Of a stretch of DNA of 11,965 bases, positions 1 through 8,076 are shown in pieces. Under the pieces are notes generated by a model that was not told the origin of the DNA, ran no database searches, and worked only from the letters and a program-made list of their open reading frames with translations. How positions within the stretch are numbered: position 1 is the first letter of the stretch; every line of letters begins with the position of its first letter. The position numbers were made by a program, and so were the translations under genes. This DNA is from an uncultured Xanthobacteraceae bacterium. Its GTDB lineage: Bacteria > Pseudomonadota > Alphaproteobacteria > Rhizobiales > Xanthobacteraceae. The DNA lies in NCBI GenBank assembly GCA_955652925.1, contig CATPCO010000256.1, positions 1 to 11,965 of the forward strand, read 5' to 3'.

Positions 1-209
1 ATGCAATCCTCGTTGCAGGTTGGAAGCGGCCCGAGTCTCGACCGACACCGCGTCACTTCGGGCAATCGGCAATCTAAAAAGCGTCTGGACAGGAAACAGC
101 GCGGCCGCGCTGCAATCCTGGCGAGAGAAACTAGCTAGAGTCGGGACTCAAGCGGGCAGGTGGTCGCATGCTGCGATGTTGCTCGCAGAGACGACGCCTG
201 CGGCCATTC
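1..209. other. Left-edge intergenic region, no convincing gene
   Basis: This stretch lies downstream of the minus-strand PodJ-like gene. The only open frame from the left edge runs from an ATG at base 1 to a TAG at 136-138. It would encode 45 residues rich in Arg and Lys with no recognisable motif, and it could be chance or the tail of a gene cut by the edge. A second open frame from a TTG at base 20 overlaps the end of the PodJ-like gene on the other strand and has no family signature. I assign neither. The only structure I see is a GC-rich palindrome at 97-112, listed separately. Confidence 0.5.
97..112 (-). terminator. Possible intrinsic terminator of the PodJ-like gene
   Basis: The 16 bases form a perfect palindrome (CAGCGCGG followed by CCGCGCTG), which can fold as a 6-bp GC stem with a GGCC loop. 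On the minus strand it lies about 97 bases past the TAA of the PodJ-like gene and is followed by TTTCC, with a five-T run about 15 bases further on. The weak, broken T tract makes this a tentative call; it could be a chance GC-rich palindrome. Confidence 0.3.
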
Positions 210-3200
210 TTATTGCGCCGCACGCGGAGTGGCAAGGTCGAGCTTGGGAGCGAGGATCAGCGGCTTGCGCTTGATCGGGACGACGGCCGACACGGCAGCG
301 TGGTCCCACCCGCCTGGCGGGCTCTTCACCTGTTCCGCACCCTCGGGGTGCTGCTGCGGCGTCCACGCGTTGACGGCTTGGGTAACCGCAGTCAGAGACT
401 GCGGATCGAGACGGATAGCGAGCTCATCCCGCTTCTTGGCTGCCTCGGCGTCCCCGTCGCGGGCCGCGAGCGCAAACCACCGGTAGGCTTCCGTGAGGTT
501 CTGCTCTACGCCGATGCCCCGAGCGTAGAGAATGGCGAGATTGTACTGGCTGTCCGTTACGCCGTAATCGGCCGCCTTGCGAAACCAACGGGCCGCGGTT
601 TGATAGTCAGGTTTGCCATCGATTCCTTCGGCGTAAAGCACCGCGAGGTTGTGCAGGGCCTTGGCATTACCGGCGATACCGGCGGCAGCATAGAAGCGGC
701 GGGCCGTATCGAGGTTCTTCTTGACCCCGAGCCCTTTTTCGTAAAGGCCCCCGAGACGGAATTGCGCGGGAGCAAGGCCCTGTTTGGCCGCGCGCTCAAA
801 CCATTCCACCGCTTCTGTGAGATTCTGCGCCACACCGCGACCCTCGGCATAGCGCACCGCGATCTCGTATTGTGCCGAGGCATCCCCTTTGGCCGCGGCC
901 GTGCGCAGCGTAGTGCCGAAGACGGATGGGAGCTTGTCGGCAGGAGACGCCGGAGCAGGCGGCGCTATCGCCGCCGGAGTAATTGCGGGCGCGGCATCGT
1001 TGGTGGCAGAGGCCGGTTTTGATGAGGGCGGAATAGACCCGGTTACTTCGTGCTCGCCGGCTGGGATGACAGGTGCGGCCGGGGCAGGAGGCACAACCGC
1101 AATAGCCGGAACGGCACTCGCCTGCCGGGCGGTTTCGAGCGGCATCACAAGGGCGGAGGGCGCGGGCGGAGTTGGGCTGGTGGCAGGCGAAAGCGCTGAG
1201 GATTGGCGCCCGCTCACGACCGGCTCGGCGACCGCGGGGTTCGAAGGAGTCTGATCGGCCGCAGCCGGCCCCGACTCCTTCGTCACAGCCGGGAGCGGGA
1301 CGGCGACAGGATCCGCCGGAAGGGCGGCGATCTCGACCATTGTCTCGCTTGGCCGAGCTGAAATGTCTGTCTCTTCCGAGGAATTAAGCAGAGTCTTCGC
1401 AATTTGGAGGCTGCCGAGCACGAGCAGGACGCCCGCCGATCCGCTAATCAGTGCACGCAGCCGGCCTACGCGACTGGCCAGCTTGCCGGCCGCTGAGGCA
1501 ATTTCCTTCGGTCCTGTTGCGGCGCTTTTCGCCGGCGCCTCACGTCCTGCGGCCTGCGCGGCACGGCGCGCCGCCGCGATGAAATTCGCCTTACCTCCGG
1601 TATCCGGTTCGACCAGCGGTTTGCCTCCGGCAAGCGCTGACTCTGAGGCTGCAATTCGTTCCGCCGCCGAGCCGGGTGGCGGCGCGCGGCGCGAAGATCC
1701 CGGCTCCAGCGGCTGATCGGGCGGCAGCGTTGGATCAATGGGAGGGCGCTCCCCGCCGCGCTCACTCCCTCCCTGGGTTTGCGATTTGGACTTCCCGGCC
1801 GCCGGTTGCGCATTCGGCGTCCTGCCGGCCGGGGCTGACGCGGCAGGCCCGAATTTGGCAGAGCGCGCTGGGTTGCGCGCAGCGGCGCCGCTTGGTCCGC
1901 CAGCACGGGCGCGCGCGGTTTCGGTTCCTCCTTCCCGGCTCGATCGCATGTCGGTTTCGATCGTTGCGAGGCGATCGACGACATGTCCGAGCGTGCCGTG
2001 CACCAGTTCGAGCGATTCCTGCGTTCGTTTTTCGGTTTGACGCAGATCGGCCAGGTCACGCGTCAACTCCTCGACCTCGGGCGGCGAATTCTCGGCGCGG
2101 GTGAGACTTGGCAACCGCTGGTGCTCGAAATGAATGAGGAGCTCCGCCAGGCCGCGCTCGATCGCTTCGAGATGATTGAGCCGGGCATCCGAGGCGTCCA
2201 GTTTCTCAACCAGCTTGACGATGCGGCCCTCGATATGGCCAAGCGCGGCCTGATCGCCGCGGCTCAGTTGCACGCGCTCGATCTTGTCCGCCAGGCTTTT
2301 AAGAACAGTTTCGAGCTCAACGGGCACGCTTTGCCCGCCCTGGTTACGCGCGGCGAGCGCGTCGGCGAGCACGGAAATTCTTTCTTCCAGCGCGTTGAGA
2401 ACATTATCACTGCTCGATCGGGCGGCCCGATCGACCGTGCCGGCCAGCGCGCGCACTTCGTCGGACAAGCTGGTCAAAGCGTCGTTGGACGCAACCTGAG
2501 ACACAATTCCCCGCAAGCTTGCGATCGCACCCTCCAACTGGCGCAGTGCCGCGGGATCCTGGCTGTTATGCGCGATCATATCGATCTTCTGTGAGAGCTG
2601 CGCCAGCTCGCGGTCGACTCCGCCAAGATTCTCCGCGGGAGCGAGCTGGCGCACCGCGTCTCTCACCTCGGCTAGCCCGCGCTCGACGCCGGCCAACGCC
2701 GCCCCGTCGGCGCCCGCATCACGGCTCTGCTCAATGCGCTCGGACAGCTTGCGCATCTCGCGCTCGATCGCCTCCACCGACTTGCGAGGCATAGCCTCCT
2801 GCAGCATCGCGCCGATTTCAGCGAGGTCGTCGCGCAGCGTGTCGACCGCCTTCTCAATGCCGCAGGGTTTGAGAGTTTCGATCTGTTCATTCACTTGCCG
2901 AAGCTGCTGCTCCAGGCCGGACAGATCTTGCGTGCGCGGGCGCGGCAGCGACCCGGTCTCGGTGGCCGAGTGGGCTGTTGGCGCTGCGGTGGAGGTCGAG
3001 CCATAGCCGTCGAGGCTGCGCTGGCGGTCTGCGATCTCGGCAAGCGCATGATCAAGCGGACTAGCGGAACCCCCTCCCTTACCCTGAGGGTAGGGTGGGG
3101 GTGCGCGGCGTGGTTCGCGATTGAGGTCTGCGACTGCGCGACCGACGGCATTCACCCGATGCTCGATCTCTGTCTTTGTCGTGCGGCCCTCGGCAACCAA

Positions 3201-3839
3201 TTGATCGAGCCGGCGATCGAGCTTTGAGATGACTTCGATCAGTTGGCGCGGCGGCTCCTCATTGCGCGGCCCCGCGGCATTGGCGGCGCTGATTTGCGCT
3301 ACTCTGTCGAGCTGCCGGGTTAGCTGGTCGAGCCGCGCATTGAGATCGGCGAAAGCTTCCCGCATTGCCGGGGACTCTTTCGGCGGCCGCTGAGGTTGCT
3401 CAAACACGTCCGCGGCGCGATCCGAGCGGGCCGTGCGTTCGGAAAACTCTTCGCGCTGCTGATAATGCCTCGTTCGACCGGAATCACCGCTTTCCCCATA
3501 TTCATCGAAGCGATCCTGCCGTGCGTCCGGATACTCATGGGACCGATCGTGGTCTTGGAAGGACCTTGAGCTCACAGCATCTTCGCCATAGTGCTCGTCG
3601 CCGGAGCGCCGCCCGTGCTCGTGCCGCCGTTCATCGGTTTGCGGATCGCGGTCGCGCGCGCGGCGGCGATAGAGCTGCGCCTCGCCGGGGTGCTGCCCCT
3701 CGCCAGTCGGCGCGGATTCAAGGATCACGCTGTCGAGCCATTCGCCGACGGACATGCCGGCACGGTGTGCTGCTTCGCGCGCCGTATCACGCGCTTGCGG
3801 CCGAACCCCGCTCACTTGCCACGGCAAACCAGTTTTCAT
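210..3839 (-). CDS. PodJ-like polarity/localization protein with coiled coils and Sel1 repeats
   Basis: This 1209-residue protein has the layout of PodJ-type polar organisers of alphaproteobacteria. In Caulobacter and Agrobacterium such proteins recruit factors to a cell pole. Residues 1-43 form a short block with GMSVGEWLD, typical of the family start in Hyphomicrobiales. Residues 50-145 are rich in Arg, Asp, Glu and His, and about 155-640 is mostly heptad-like coiled coil. A Pro/Ala/Gly-rich linker follows, then one hydrophobic membrane segment at about 795-816. A Pro/Ala-rich stretch leads to about four Sel1/TPR-like repeats at 980-1140, with motifs such as YAEGRGV, YEKGLGV and YARGIGV. 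By homology the N-terminal part is cytoplasmic and the repeats periplasmic. No peptidoglycan-binding domain follows the repeats, unlike Caulobacter PodJ, so the exact role is inferred. The ATG at 3839 fits the conserved N-terminus, although I see no strong ribosome binding site. The gene is divergent from the acyl-CoA dehydrogenase operon. Confidence 0.85.
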   Translation of the reverse strand: MKTGLPWQVSGVRPQARDTAREAAHRAGMSVGEWLDSVILESAPTGEGQHPGEAQLYRRRARDRDPQTDERRHEHGRRSGDEHYGEDAVSSRSFQDHDRSHEYPDARQDRFDEYGESGDSGRTRHYQQREEFSERTARSDRAADVFEQPQRPPKESPAMREAFADLNARLDQLTRQLDRVAQISAANAAGPRNEEPPRQLIEVISKLDRRLDQLVAEGRTTKTEIEHRVNAVGRAVADLNREPRRAPPPYPQGKGGGSASPLDHALAEIADRQRSLDGYGSTSTAAPTAHSATETGSLPRPRTQDLSGLEQQLRQVNEQIETLKPCGIEKAVDTLRDDLAEIGAMLQEAMPRKSVEAIEREMRKLSERIEQSRDAGADGAALAGVERGLAEVRDAVRQLAPAENLGGVDRELAQLSQKIDMIAHNSQDPAALRQLEGAIASLRGIVSQVASNDALTSLSDEVRALAGTVDRAARSSSDNVLNALEERISVLADALAARNQGGQSVPVELETVLKSLADKIERVQLSRGDQAALGHIEGRIVKLVEKLDASDARLNHLEAIERGLAELLIHFEHQRLPSLTRAENSPPEVEELTRDLADLRQTEKRTQESLELVHGTLGHVVDRLATIETDMRSSREGGTETARARAGGPSGAAARNPARSAKFGPAASAPAGRTPNAQPAAGKSKSQTQGGSERGGERPPIDPTLPPDQPLEPGSSRRAPPPGSAAERIAASESALAGGKPLVEPDTGGKANFIAAARRAAQAAGREAPAKSAATGPKEIASAAGKLASRVGRLRALISGSAGVLLVLGSLQIAKTLLNSSEETDISARPSETMVEIAALPADPVAVPLPAVTKESGPAAADQTPSNPAVAEPVVSGRQSSALSPATSPTPPAPSALVMPLETARQASAVPAIAVVPPAPAAPVIPAGEHEVTGSIPPSSKPASATNDAAPAITPAAIAPPAPASPADKLPSVFGTTLRTAAAKGDASAQYEIAVRYAEGRGVAQNLTEAVEWFERAAKQGLAPAQFRLGGLYEKGLGVKKNLDTARRFYAAAGIAGNAKALHNLAVLYAEGIDGKPDYQTAARWFRKAADYGVTDSQYNLAILYARGIGVEQNLTEAYRWFALAARDGDAEAAKKRDELAIRLDPQSLTAVTQAVNAWTPQQHPEGAEQVKSPPGGWDHAAVSAVVPIKRKPLILAPKLDLATPRAAQ
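3069..3102. repeat. C/G-rich inverted repeat inside the PodJ-like coding sequence
   Basis: The 34 bases contain a C-rich arm (ACCCCCTCCCTTACCC) and a G-rich arm (GGGTAGGGTGGGGGT) around a TGA spacer. They pair with one mismatch and one bulge. On the coding (minus) strand the element reads in frame as a Pro- and Gly-rich insert, APPPYPQGKGGGS, at about residues 247-258 between coiled-coil segments. The base composition differs clearly from the flanking coding sequence. It resembles the C-tract/G-tract palindromes usually found between genes in Bradyrhizobium-like genomes, but that resemblance is from memory. Confidence 0.5.
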
Positions 3840-3878
3840 GCCCGCATCCGACGCACAAGGGGAGGCAGGAGCCGGATG

Positions 3879-3896
3879 GCCCTGGCGAACCAGGGC
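3879..3896 (-). promoter_or_regulatory. Hairpin with UUCG loop upstream of the PodJ-like gene
   Basis: GCCCTGG and CCAGGGC form a perfect 7-bp stem around a 4-base loop that reads UUCG on the minus strand. It lies about 40-57 bases upstream of the PodJ-like start codon, where it would sit in the 5' leader if transcription starts further upstream. No T tract follows on either strand, so it is not a standard intrinsic terminator. A role in leader stability or translation is speculative. Confidence 0.35.
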
Positions 3897-3948
3897 TCCT
3901 TAACAGGCAATGGAACGCGATGCGGTCCTGTGTCCTCAGACGTGAGTT

Positions 3949-3966
3949 TTTACCGTTCGGGGTAAA
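3949..3966. promoter_or_regulatory. Possible operator palindrome in the divergent intergenic region
   Basis: TTTACC and GGTAAA form a perfect inverted repeat of 6-base arms around GTTCGG. It lies about 98 bases before the acyl-CoA dehydrogenase start and 110 bases before the PodJ-like start. Its size and place suit a dimeric regulator site. I could not identify convincing -35/-10 elements in the 224-bp region, and no regulator gene adjoins it, so the bound protein, if any, is unknown. Confidence 0.25.
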
Positions 3967-4063
3967 CAGAGGGTTAAGTGGCCGGCCTTTGCGAGGGGGA
4001 GTTGGCAAAGATAGCCCGGTGTGGCAGTTGGGGCACATTGTGGCCGCTGCCCGAGTTGGGCTC

Positions 4064-5221
4064 ATGAGCATCCTCAATCTGCCGCCTCCCAGCTGGATGA
4101 CCGAGGACGTCGCGCTGCTCGAAGAGCAGGCGCGCCGTTTCATCGCGGCCGAGTATGCCCCTCATCTGGACAGCTGGAACGAAGGCGGGATGTATGACCG
4201 CGACGTCTGGACCAAGGCAGGCGCGGCGGGTCTCCTGTGTCCCGCCATCCCGGAAGAGTATGGCGGTGCCGGCGGCACCTTCGCCCACGAAGCTGTCATC
4301 AGCCGCGAGCTCAGTCTCGCGGGCTTCGATTCATTCGGAGCGCCGCTCCATTCAGGCATCGTCGCGCCCTATATCCTGCATTACGGCACGGACGAGCAGA
4401 AGCGCCGCTGGCTGCCGAAGCTCGTTACCGGCGAGCTCGTGGGCGCGATCGCCATGAGCGAGCCCGGAACGGGATCCGATCTCCAGCGCGTGCGCACGAC
4501 CGCAAAGAAATCCGGCAACGGCTACGTGCTCAATGGATCGAAGACGTTCATCACCAATGGCCAGCACGCCAATCTCATTATCGTCGTCGCCAAGACCGAC
4601 CCAAGCGCGGGCGCCAAAGGCGTGTCGCTCCTGGTCGTCGAGAGCGACGATGCTCCCGGCTTCCGGCGCGGCCGCAAGCTCAAGAAGCTCGGCATGGATG
4701 CCGCCGATACCTCCGAATTGTTTTTTGAGGACGTCAAGTTGCCGCCGGAAAATCTCCTGGGCACGGAAGAGGGGCAAGGGTTCGCACAGCTGATGAGCGA
4801 CCTTCCGCGTGAGCGGCTCATCGTCGCCGTCCATGCGCAAGCGATGATCGAGCGGGCGTTGCGACTGACCATCGATTACGTCAAGGAGCGAGAAGCGTTC
4901 GGCAAGAAGATCATGGAGTTCCAGAACACCCAATTCGTTCTTGCCGAATGCAAATCGGAAGCAGCGATTGGCCGCGTCTTTCACGATCACTGCGTGGAGC
5001 GCTATCTCAATGGCACGCTCGATACGGTGACCGCATCCATGGCCAAATACTGGATCACCGATACCCAGGGAAGGATCATCGATCGCTGCCTGCAGCTGTT
5101 CGGGGGCTATGGCTACATGGAGGAATTCCCGATCTCTCGCATGTACCGCGATGCGCGCGTCATGCGCATCTATGCCGGCAGCAACGAGATCATGAAACTC
5201 CTGATCGCACGCAGTTTGTGA
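4064..5221 (+). CDS. Acyl-CoA dehydrogenase, long-chain/isovaleryl-type active site
   Basis: This 385-residue flavoprotein has the standard acyl-CoA dehydrogenase length and order. A helical N-terminal domain is followed by the FAD/substrate motifs AIAMSEPGTGSDL (128-140) and GSKTFITNG (158-166). The C-terminal motifs are REAFGK (276-281), QLFGGYGYMEE (344-354) and IYAGSNEIMK (369-378). Such enzymes oxidise an acyl-CoA to an enoyl-CoA and pass electrons to electron-transfer flavoprotein. The usual catalytic Glu of short/medium-chain enzymes (in IYEG) is Ala371 here. Glu263, in the helix after DLPRERL, aligns with the catalytic Glu of human long-chain acyl-CoA dehydrogenase. The substrate cannot be read from sequence. 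The frame extends far upstream (to 3365), but that part is antisense to the PodJ-like gene, so the ATG at 4064 is chosen; 4097 is an alternative. Its stop overlaps the molybdoenzyme start by one base (TGATG), indicating a shared transcript and coupled translation. Confidence 0.9.
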   Translation: MSILNLPPPSWMTEDVALLEEQARRFIAAEYAPHLDSWNEGGMYDRDVWTKAGAAGLLCPAIPEEYGGAGGTFAHEAVISRELSLAGFDSFGAPLHSGIVAPYILHYGTDEQKRRWLPKLVTGELVGAIAMSEPGTGSDLQRVRTTAKKSGNGYVLNGSKTFITNGQHANLIIVVAKTDPSAGAKGVSLLVVESDDAPGFRRGRKLKKLGMDAADTSELFFEDVKLPPENLLGTEEGQGFAQLMSDLPRERLIVAVHAQAMIERALRLTIDYVKEREAFGKKIMEFQNTQFVLAECKSEAAIGRVFHDHCVERYLNGTLDTVTASMAKYWITDTQGRIIDRCLQLFGGYGYMEEFPISRMYRDARVMRIYAGSNEIMKLLIARSL

Positions 5222-8076
5222 TGCCGGATATGTCGCAACGCAGCCCGGGCGAGAGCAAATACACCACCTGCTACATGTGCGCCTGCCGGTGCGGGATCAA
5301 GGTTCACCTGCGCGACGGACGCATCCGCTATATCGAAGGCAATCGCAACCATCCCGTTAACCGGGGCGTCATTTGCGCCAAGGGCTCCGCCGGAATCATG
5401 CAGCAGTACTCTCCCGCGCGCTTGAGCAAGCCGCTCTTGCGCAGCGGCGAGCGCGGGCGAGGCGAATTTCGCGAGATCGAATGGGATGAGGCGCTCGGCC
5501 TCGCGTGCCAATGGCTTGGGCGGATTCGGGCTACGGATCCCAGGAAGCTTGCCTTCTTTACCGGCCGCGACCAGAGCCAATCATTAACGGGCTGGTGGGC
5601 AAAGCAATTCGGCACCCCGAACTATGCCGCGCACGGCGGCTTCTGCTCGGTCAACATGGCCGCCGCCGGCTTGTACACCATCGGCGGCTCGTTCTGGGAA
5701 TTCGGCGAGCCTGATTGGGAGCGCACGCGATATTTTCTCCTCTTCGGCGTGGCCGAGGACCACGATTCCAATCCCATCAAGATCGGTCTCGGCAAGCTCA
5801 AGGCGCGCGGTGTCAAGATCGTATCGGTCAATCCCGTGCGCACCGGCTATTCCGCCATCGCGGACGAATGGGTGCCTATCCGTCCGGGCACCGATGGTCT
5901 GCTCGTCTTCGCGCTGATGCATGAGCTTTTGCATGCGCAGCGCATCGATGTCGAATATCTCGCGCGCTACACCAATGCTCCCTGGCTGGTGCTTGCAAAT
6001 CCCGGTCGCGAGGACGACGGCCTGTTCGCGCGCGAGAACGGAAAGCCGCTCGTCTGGGACGAGCTCCGCGGTGCTGCGGTTGAGGCCTCGCAACCTGACG
6101 TTTCGGCCGCGCTCACGGGCGAGTTCACGCTTGCCGACGGGCGGCGGGCGGTTCCGGTATTCCAGCTTCTCGCCGAGCGCTACCGCTCACCCGATTATTC
6201 ACCTGATGCAGTGAGCGCGCGCTGCGGCATCTCCGCGCAAAAAATCAGGCGCATCGCGGCCGAGCTTGCGCAAGCGGCGTTCGATCAACCGATTGTGCTT
6301 GCGCAGCCGTGGACGGACTGCGCGGGACGCCGGCACGAGACCATGACCGGCCGGCCGGTCGCCATGCATGCCATGCGCGGCATCTCCGCCCATTCGAACG
6401 GATTTCATACCTGCCGGGCGCTGCATCTCCTGCAGCTTCTGCTTGGGACAATCGATTCGCCTGGCGGCTTTCGTTATGAGCCGCCGTTCCCGCGACCTTG
6501 CCCCGGCGCGCCCAAGCCGGCGGGAAAGGTGTCCGCTCCCAATACGCCGCTGGAAGGCATGCCGCTCGGCAATCCCACGGCGCCGGAAGATCTCCTGATC
6601 GACGGCAACGGAGCGCCGTTGCGTATCGACAAGGCGTATTCGTGGGAGGCCCCGCTTGCCGCCCATGGGCTCATGCACATGGTGGTGCGCAATGCCTGGG
6701 CAGGCGACCCCTACCCCATCGACACGCTGCTCCTCTACATGACCAACCTGTCGTGGAATTCCGCAATGAATACGGCGGAAACCATGTCCATGTTGACCGA
6801 TCGGGCTGGGGACGGTGAATATAAAATTCCGCACATCATCTACGCCGATGCGTTCTACTCGGAGATGGTCGCATTTGCCGACCTGGTGCTTCCCGACACG
6901 ACTTATCTCGAGCGCTGGGATTGCATTTCGCTCCTCGATCGTCCCATCAGCAGCGCGGACGGTCCTGCCGATGCCATCCGTCAGCCTGTGCTCACGCCCG
7001 ATCGCGATGTCCGTCCGTTTCAGGATGTGCTCATCGATCTCGGCGCAAAACTCAAACTCCCGGGCTTCGTTGCGCAGGATGGAGCCCCGCTCTATCGCGA
7101 CTACCCGGATTATCTTGCCCGCCATGAGCGGCGGCCGGGTGTTGGCCCGCTGGCGGGATGGCGCGGCAGCGACGGACGAAGCGAGGGTCGGGGCGAGCCC
7201 AATCCACGACAGCTTGAAAAATACGTCGAGAACCAATGCTTCTGGAAATACGAGCTTCCTCCGGAAGAGCGCTATTTCAAACAGGCCAATCGCGCCTACC
7301 TCGAAACCGCAAAGCGCTTCGGCTTCGTCGAGAATACCGATGCGATCGTACTGCAAATCTACTGCGAGCCGCTGCAGCGATTTCGCCTGGCAGGGCGTGG
7401 ACACGGCCCGGTGCAACCGCCCGACCTGCATCGCAGCCGGATCGAGCAATTCTTCGATCCGCTGCCGATCTGGTATGCGCCATTGTCGGAAGCCGCGATC
7501 GACGGGCAGGAGTTTCCGCTTCATGCCGTCACCCAACGGCCTATGCCCATGTACCACGCCTGGCACTCGCAGAATGCGTGGCTGCGCCAGATCCTCAGTC
7601 AGAACCGGCTCTACGTGAACCGCGCGCGGGCGGCGGCGCTCGACCTGCACGATGACGATTGGGTGTGGGTGATCAGCGCTCACAGCCGGCTCAAATGCCA
7701 GGTCCGGCTCATGGAAGGAGTCAACGGCGACACCGTGTGGACCTGGAACGCGATCGGCAAACGCGCGGGCGCCTGGAATCTCGCGCTCAACGGCCCGGAA
7801 TCCACGCGAGGATTCCTGCTCAATCATCTCATTCCGGAATTGCTGCCCCCCGGCGGCCCGTATCGTTACGGCAACTGCGATCCGGTAACGGGACAGGCTG
7901 CCTGGTATGACCTGCGGGTGCGCATCGAGAAAGCGGCCGCCGATGAGATCGACCGAGTCGAGCCGCAGTTCTTTCCGCTTGCGCGGCCGCCCAACCTTGT
8001 CGCTACGGCTGCGATTCTTCGCCACCCCGCGGAACGCAGCGCTATTTCTGCGGATCGCGCGAGGAGGGTGCGATGA
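5221..8076 (+). CDS. soeA: Molybdopterin oxidoreductase catalytic subunit, SoeA-like (sulfite dehydrogenase type)
   Basis: This 951-residue protein is a bis-molybdopterin guanine dinucleotide enzyme of the complex iron-sulfur molybdoenzyme (DMSO reductase) family. Cys17, Cys20, Cys24 and Cys52 form the N-terminal [4Fe-4S] site (CYMCACRC...ICAKG). Cys142 in HGGFCSVNMA is the likely molybdenum ligand. The dinucleotide-binding C-terminal domain starts near 760. Stretches such as FFTGRDQSQSLTGWW, FGVAEDHDSNPIKIGL and GEPNPRQLEKY match what I recall of SoeA, which oxidises sulfite to sulfate in Allochromatium vinosum and other proteobacteria. The N-terminus has no twin-arginine signal, which supports a cytoplasmic active site. 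There is no clear Shine-Dalgarno before the ATG at 5221, so translation is probably coupled to the upstream gene; an in-frame ATG at 5230 is possible. Electrons should pass to the ferredoxin-like subunit encoded next. A polysulfide, thiosulfate or other substrate cannot be excluded. Confidence 0.75.
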   Translation: MPDMSQRSPGESKYTTCYMCACRCGIKVHLRDGRIRYIEGNRNHPVNRGVICAKGSAGIMQQYSPARLSKPLLRSGERGRGEFREIEWDEALGLACQWLGRIRATDPRKLAFFTGRDQSQSLTGWWAKQFGTPNYAAHGGFCSVNMAAAGLYTIGGSFWEFGEPDWERTRYFLLFGVAEDHDSNPIKIGLGKLKARGVKIVSVNPVRTGYSAIADEWVPIRPGTDGLLVFALMHELLHAQRIDVEYLARYTNAPWLVLANPGREDDGLFARENGKPLVWDELRGAAVEASQPDVSAALTGEFTLADGRRAVPVFQLLAERYRSPDYSPDAVSARCGISAQKIRRIAAELAQAAFDQPIVLAQPWTDCAGRRHETMTGRPVAMHAMRGISAHSNGFHTCRALHLLQLLLGTIDSPGGFRYEPPFPRPCPGAPKPAGKVSAPNTPLEGMPLGNPTAPEDLLIDGNGAPLRIDKAYSWEAPLAAHGLMHMVVRNAWAGDPYPIDTLLLYMTNLSWNSAMNTAETMSMLTDRAGDGEYKIPHIIYADAFYSEMVAFADLVLPDTTYLERWDCISLLDRPISSADGPADAIRQPVLTPDRDVRPFQDVLIDLGAKLKLPGFVAQDGAPLYRDYPDYLARHERRPGVGPLAGWRGSDGRSEGRGEPNPRQLEKYVENQCFWKYELPPEERYFKQANRAYLETAKRFGFVENTDAIVLQIYCEPLQRFRLAGRGHGPVQPPDLHRSRIEQFFDPLPIWYAPLSEAAIDGQEFPLHAVTQRPMPMYHAWHSQNAWLRQILSQNRLYVNRARAAALDLHDDDWVWVISAHSRLKCQVRLMEGVNGDTVWTWNAIGKRAGAWNLALNGPESTRGFLLNHLIPELLPPGGPYRYGNCDPVTGQAAWYDLRVRIEKAAADEIDRVEPQFFPLARPPNLVATAAILRHPAERSAISADRARRVR
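8062..8067 (+). promoter_or_regulatory. Strong Shine-Dalgarno of the SoeB-like gene
   Basis: AGGAGG lies within the last codons of the SoeA-like gene, five bases before the ATG at 8073. It supports that start and indicates independent ribosome loading on top of the ATGA overlap. It is the only strong ribosome binding site among the four operon genes. Confidence 0.75.

Noticed and set aside
168..1022. Plus-strand open frame of 284 residues antisense to the PodJ-like gene
   Set aside because: It lies wholly opposite the Sel1-coding part of a recognisable gene, is Arg-rich and has no family signature, as expected for a shadow frame in GC-rich DNA.
4021..4040. Possible sigma-54 promoter (TGGCAG...GGCAC) before the acyl-CoA dehydrogenase
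   Set aside because: The invariant GG and GC elements do not fall at the required spacing.
3365..4063. Upstream extension of the acyl-CoA dehydrogenase frame by 233 residues
   Set aside because: Most of it is antisense to the PodJ-like N-terminus and is Arg/Ala-rich without motifs. The family N-terminus begins at 4064.
4948..5220. Upstream extension of the SoeA-like frame
   Set aside because: It overlaps the C-terminal coding part of the acyl-CoA dehydrogenase in another frame. Family-like sequence starts shortly after 5221.
6199..8025. Minus-strand open frame of 608 residues opposite the SoeA-like gene
   Set aside because: It is fully antisense to a conserved molybdoenzyme, is Arg/His-rich and has no recognisable domain.
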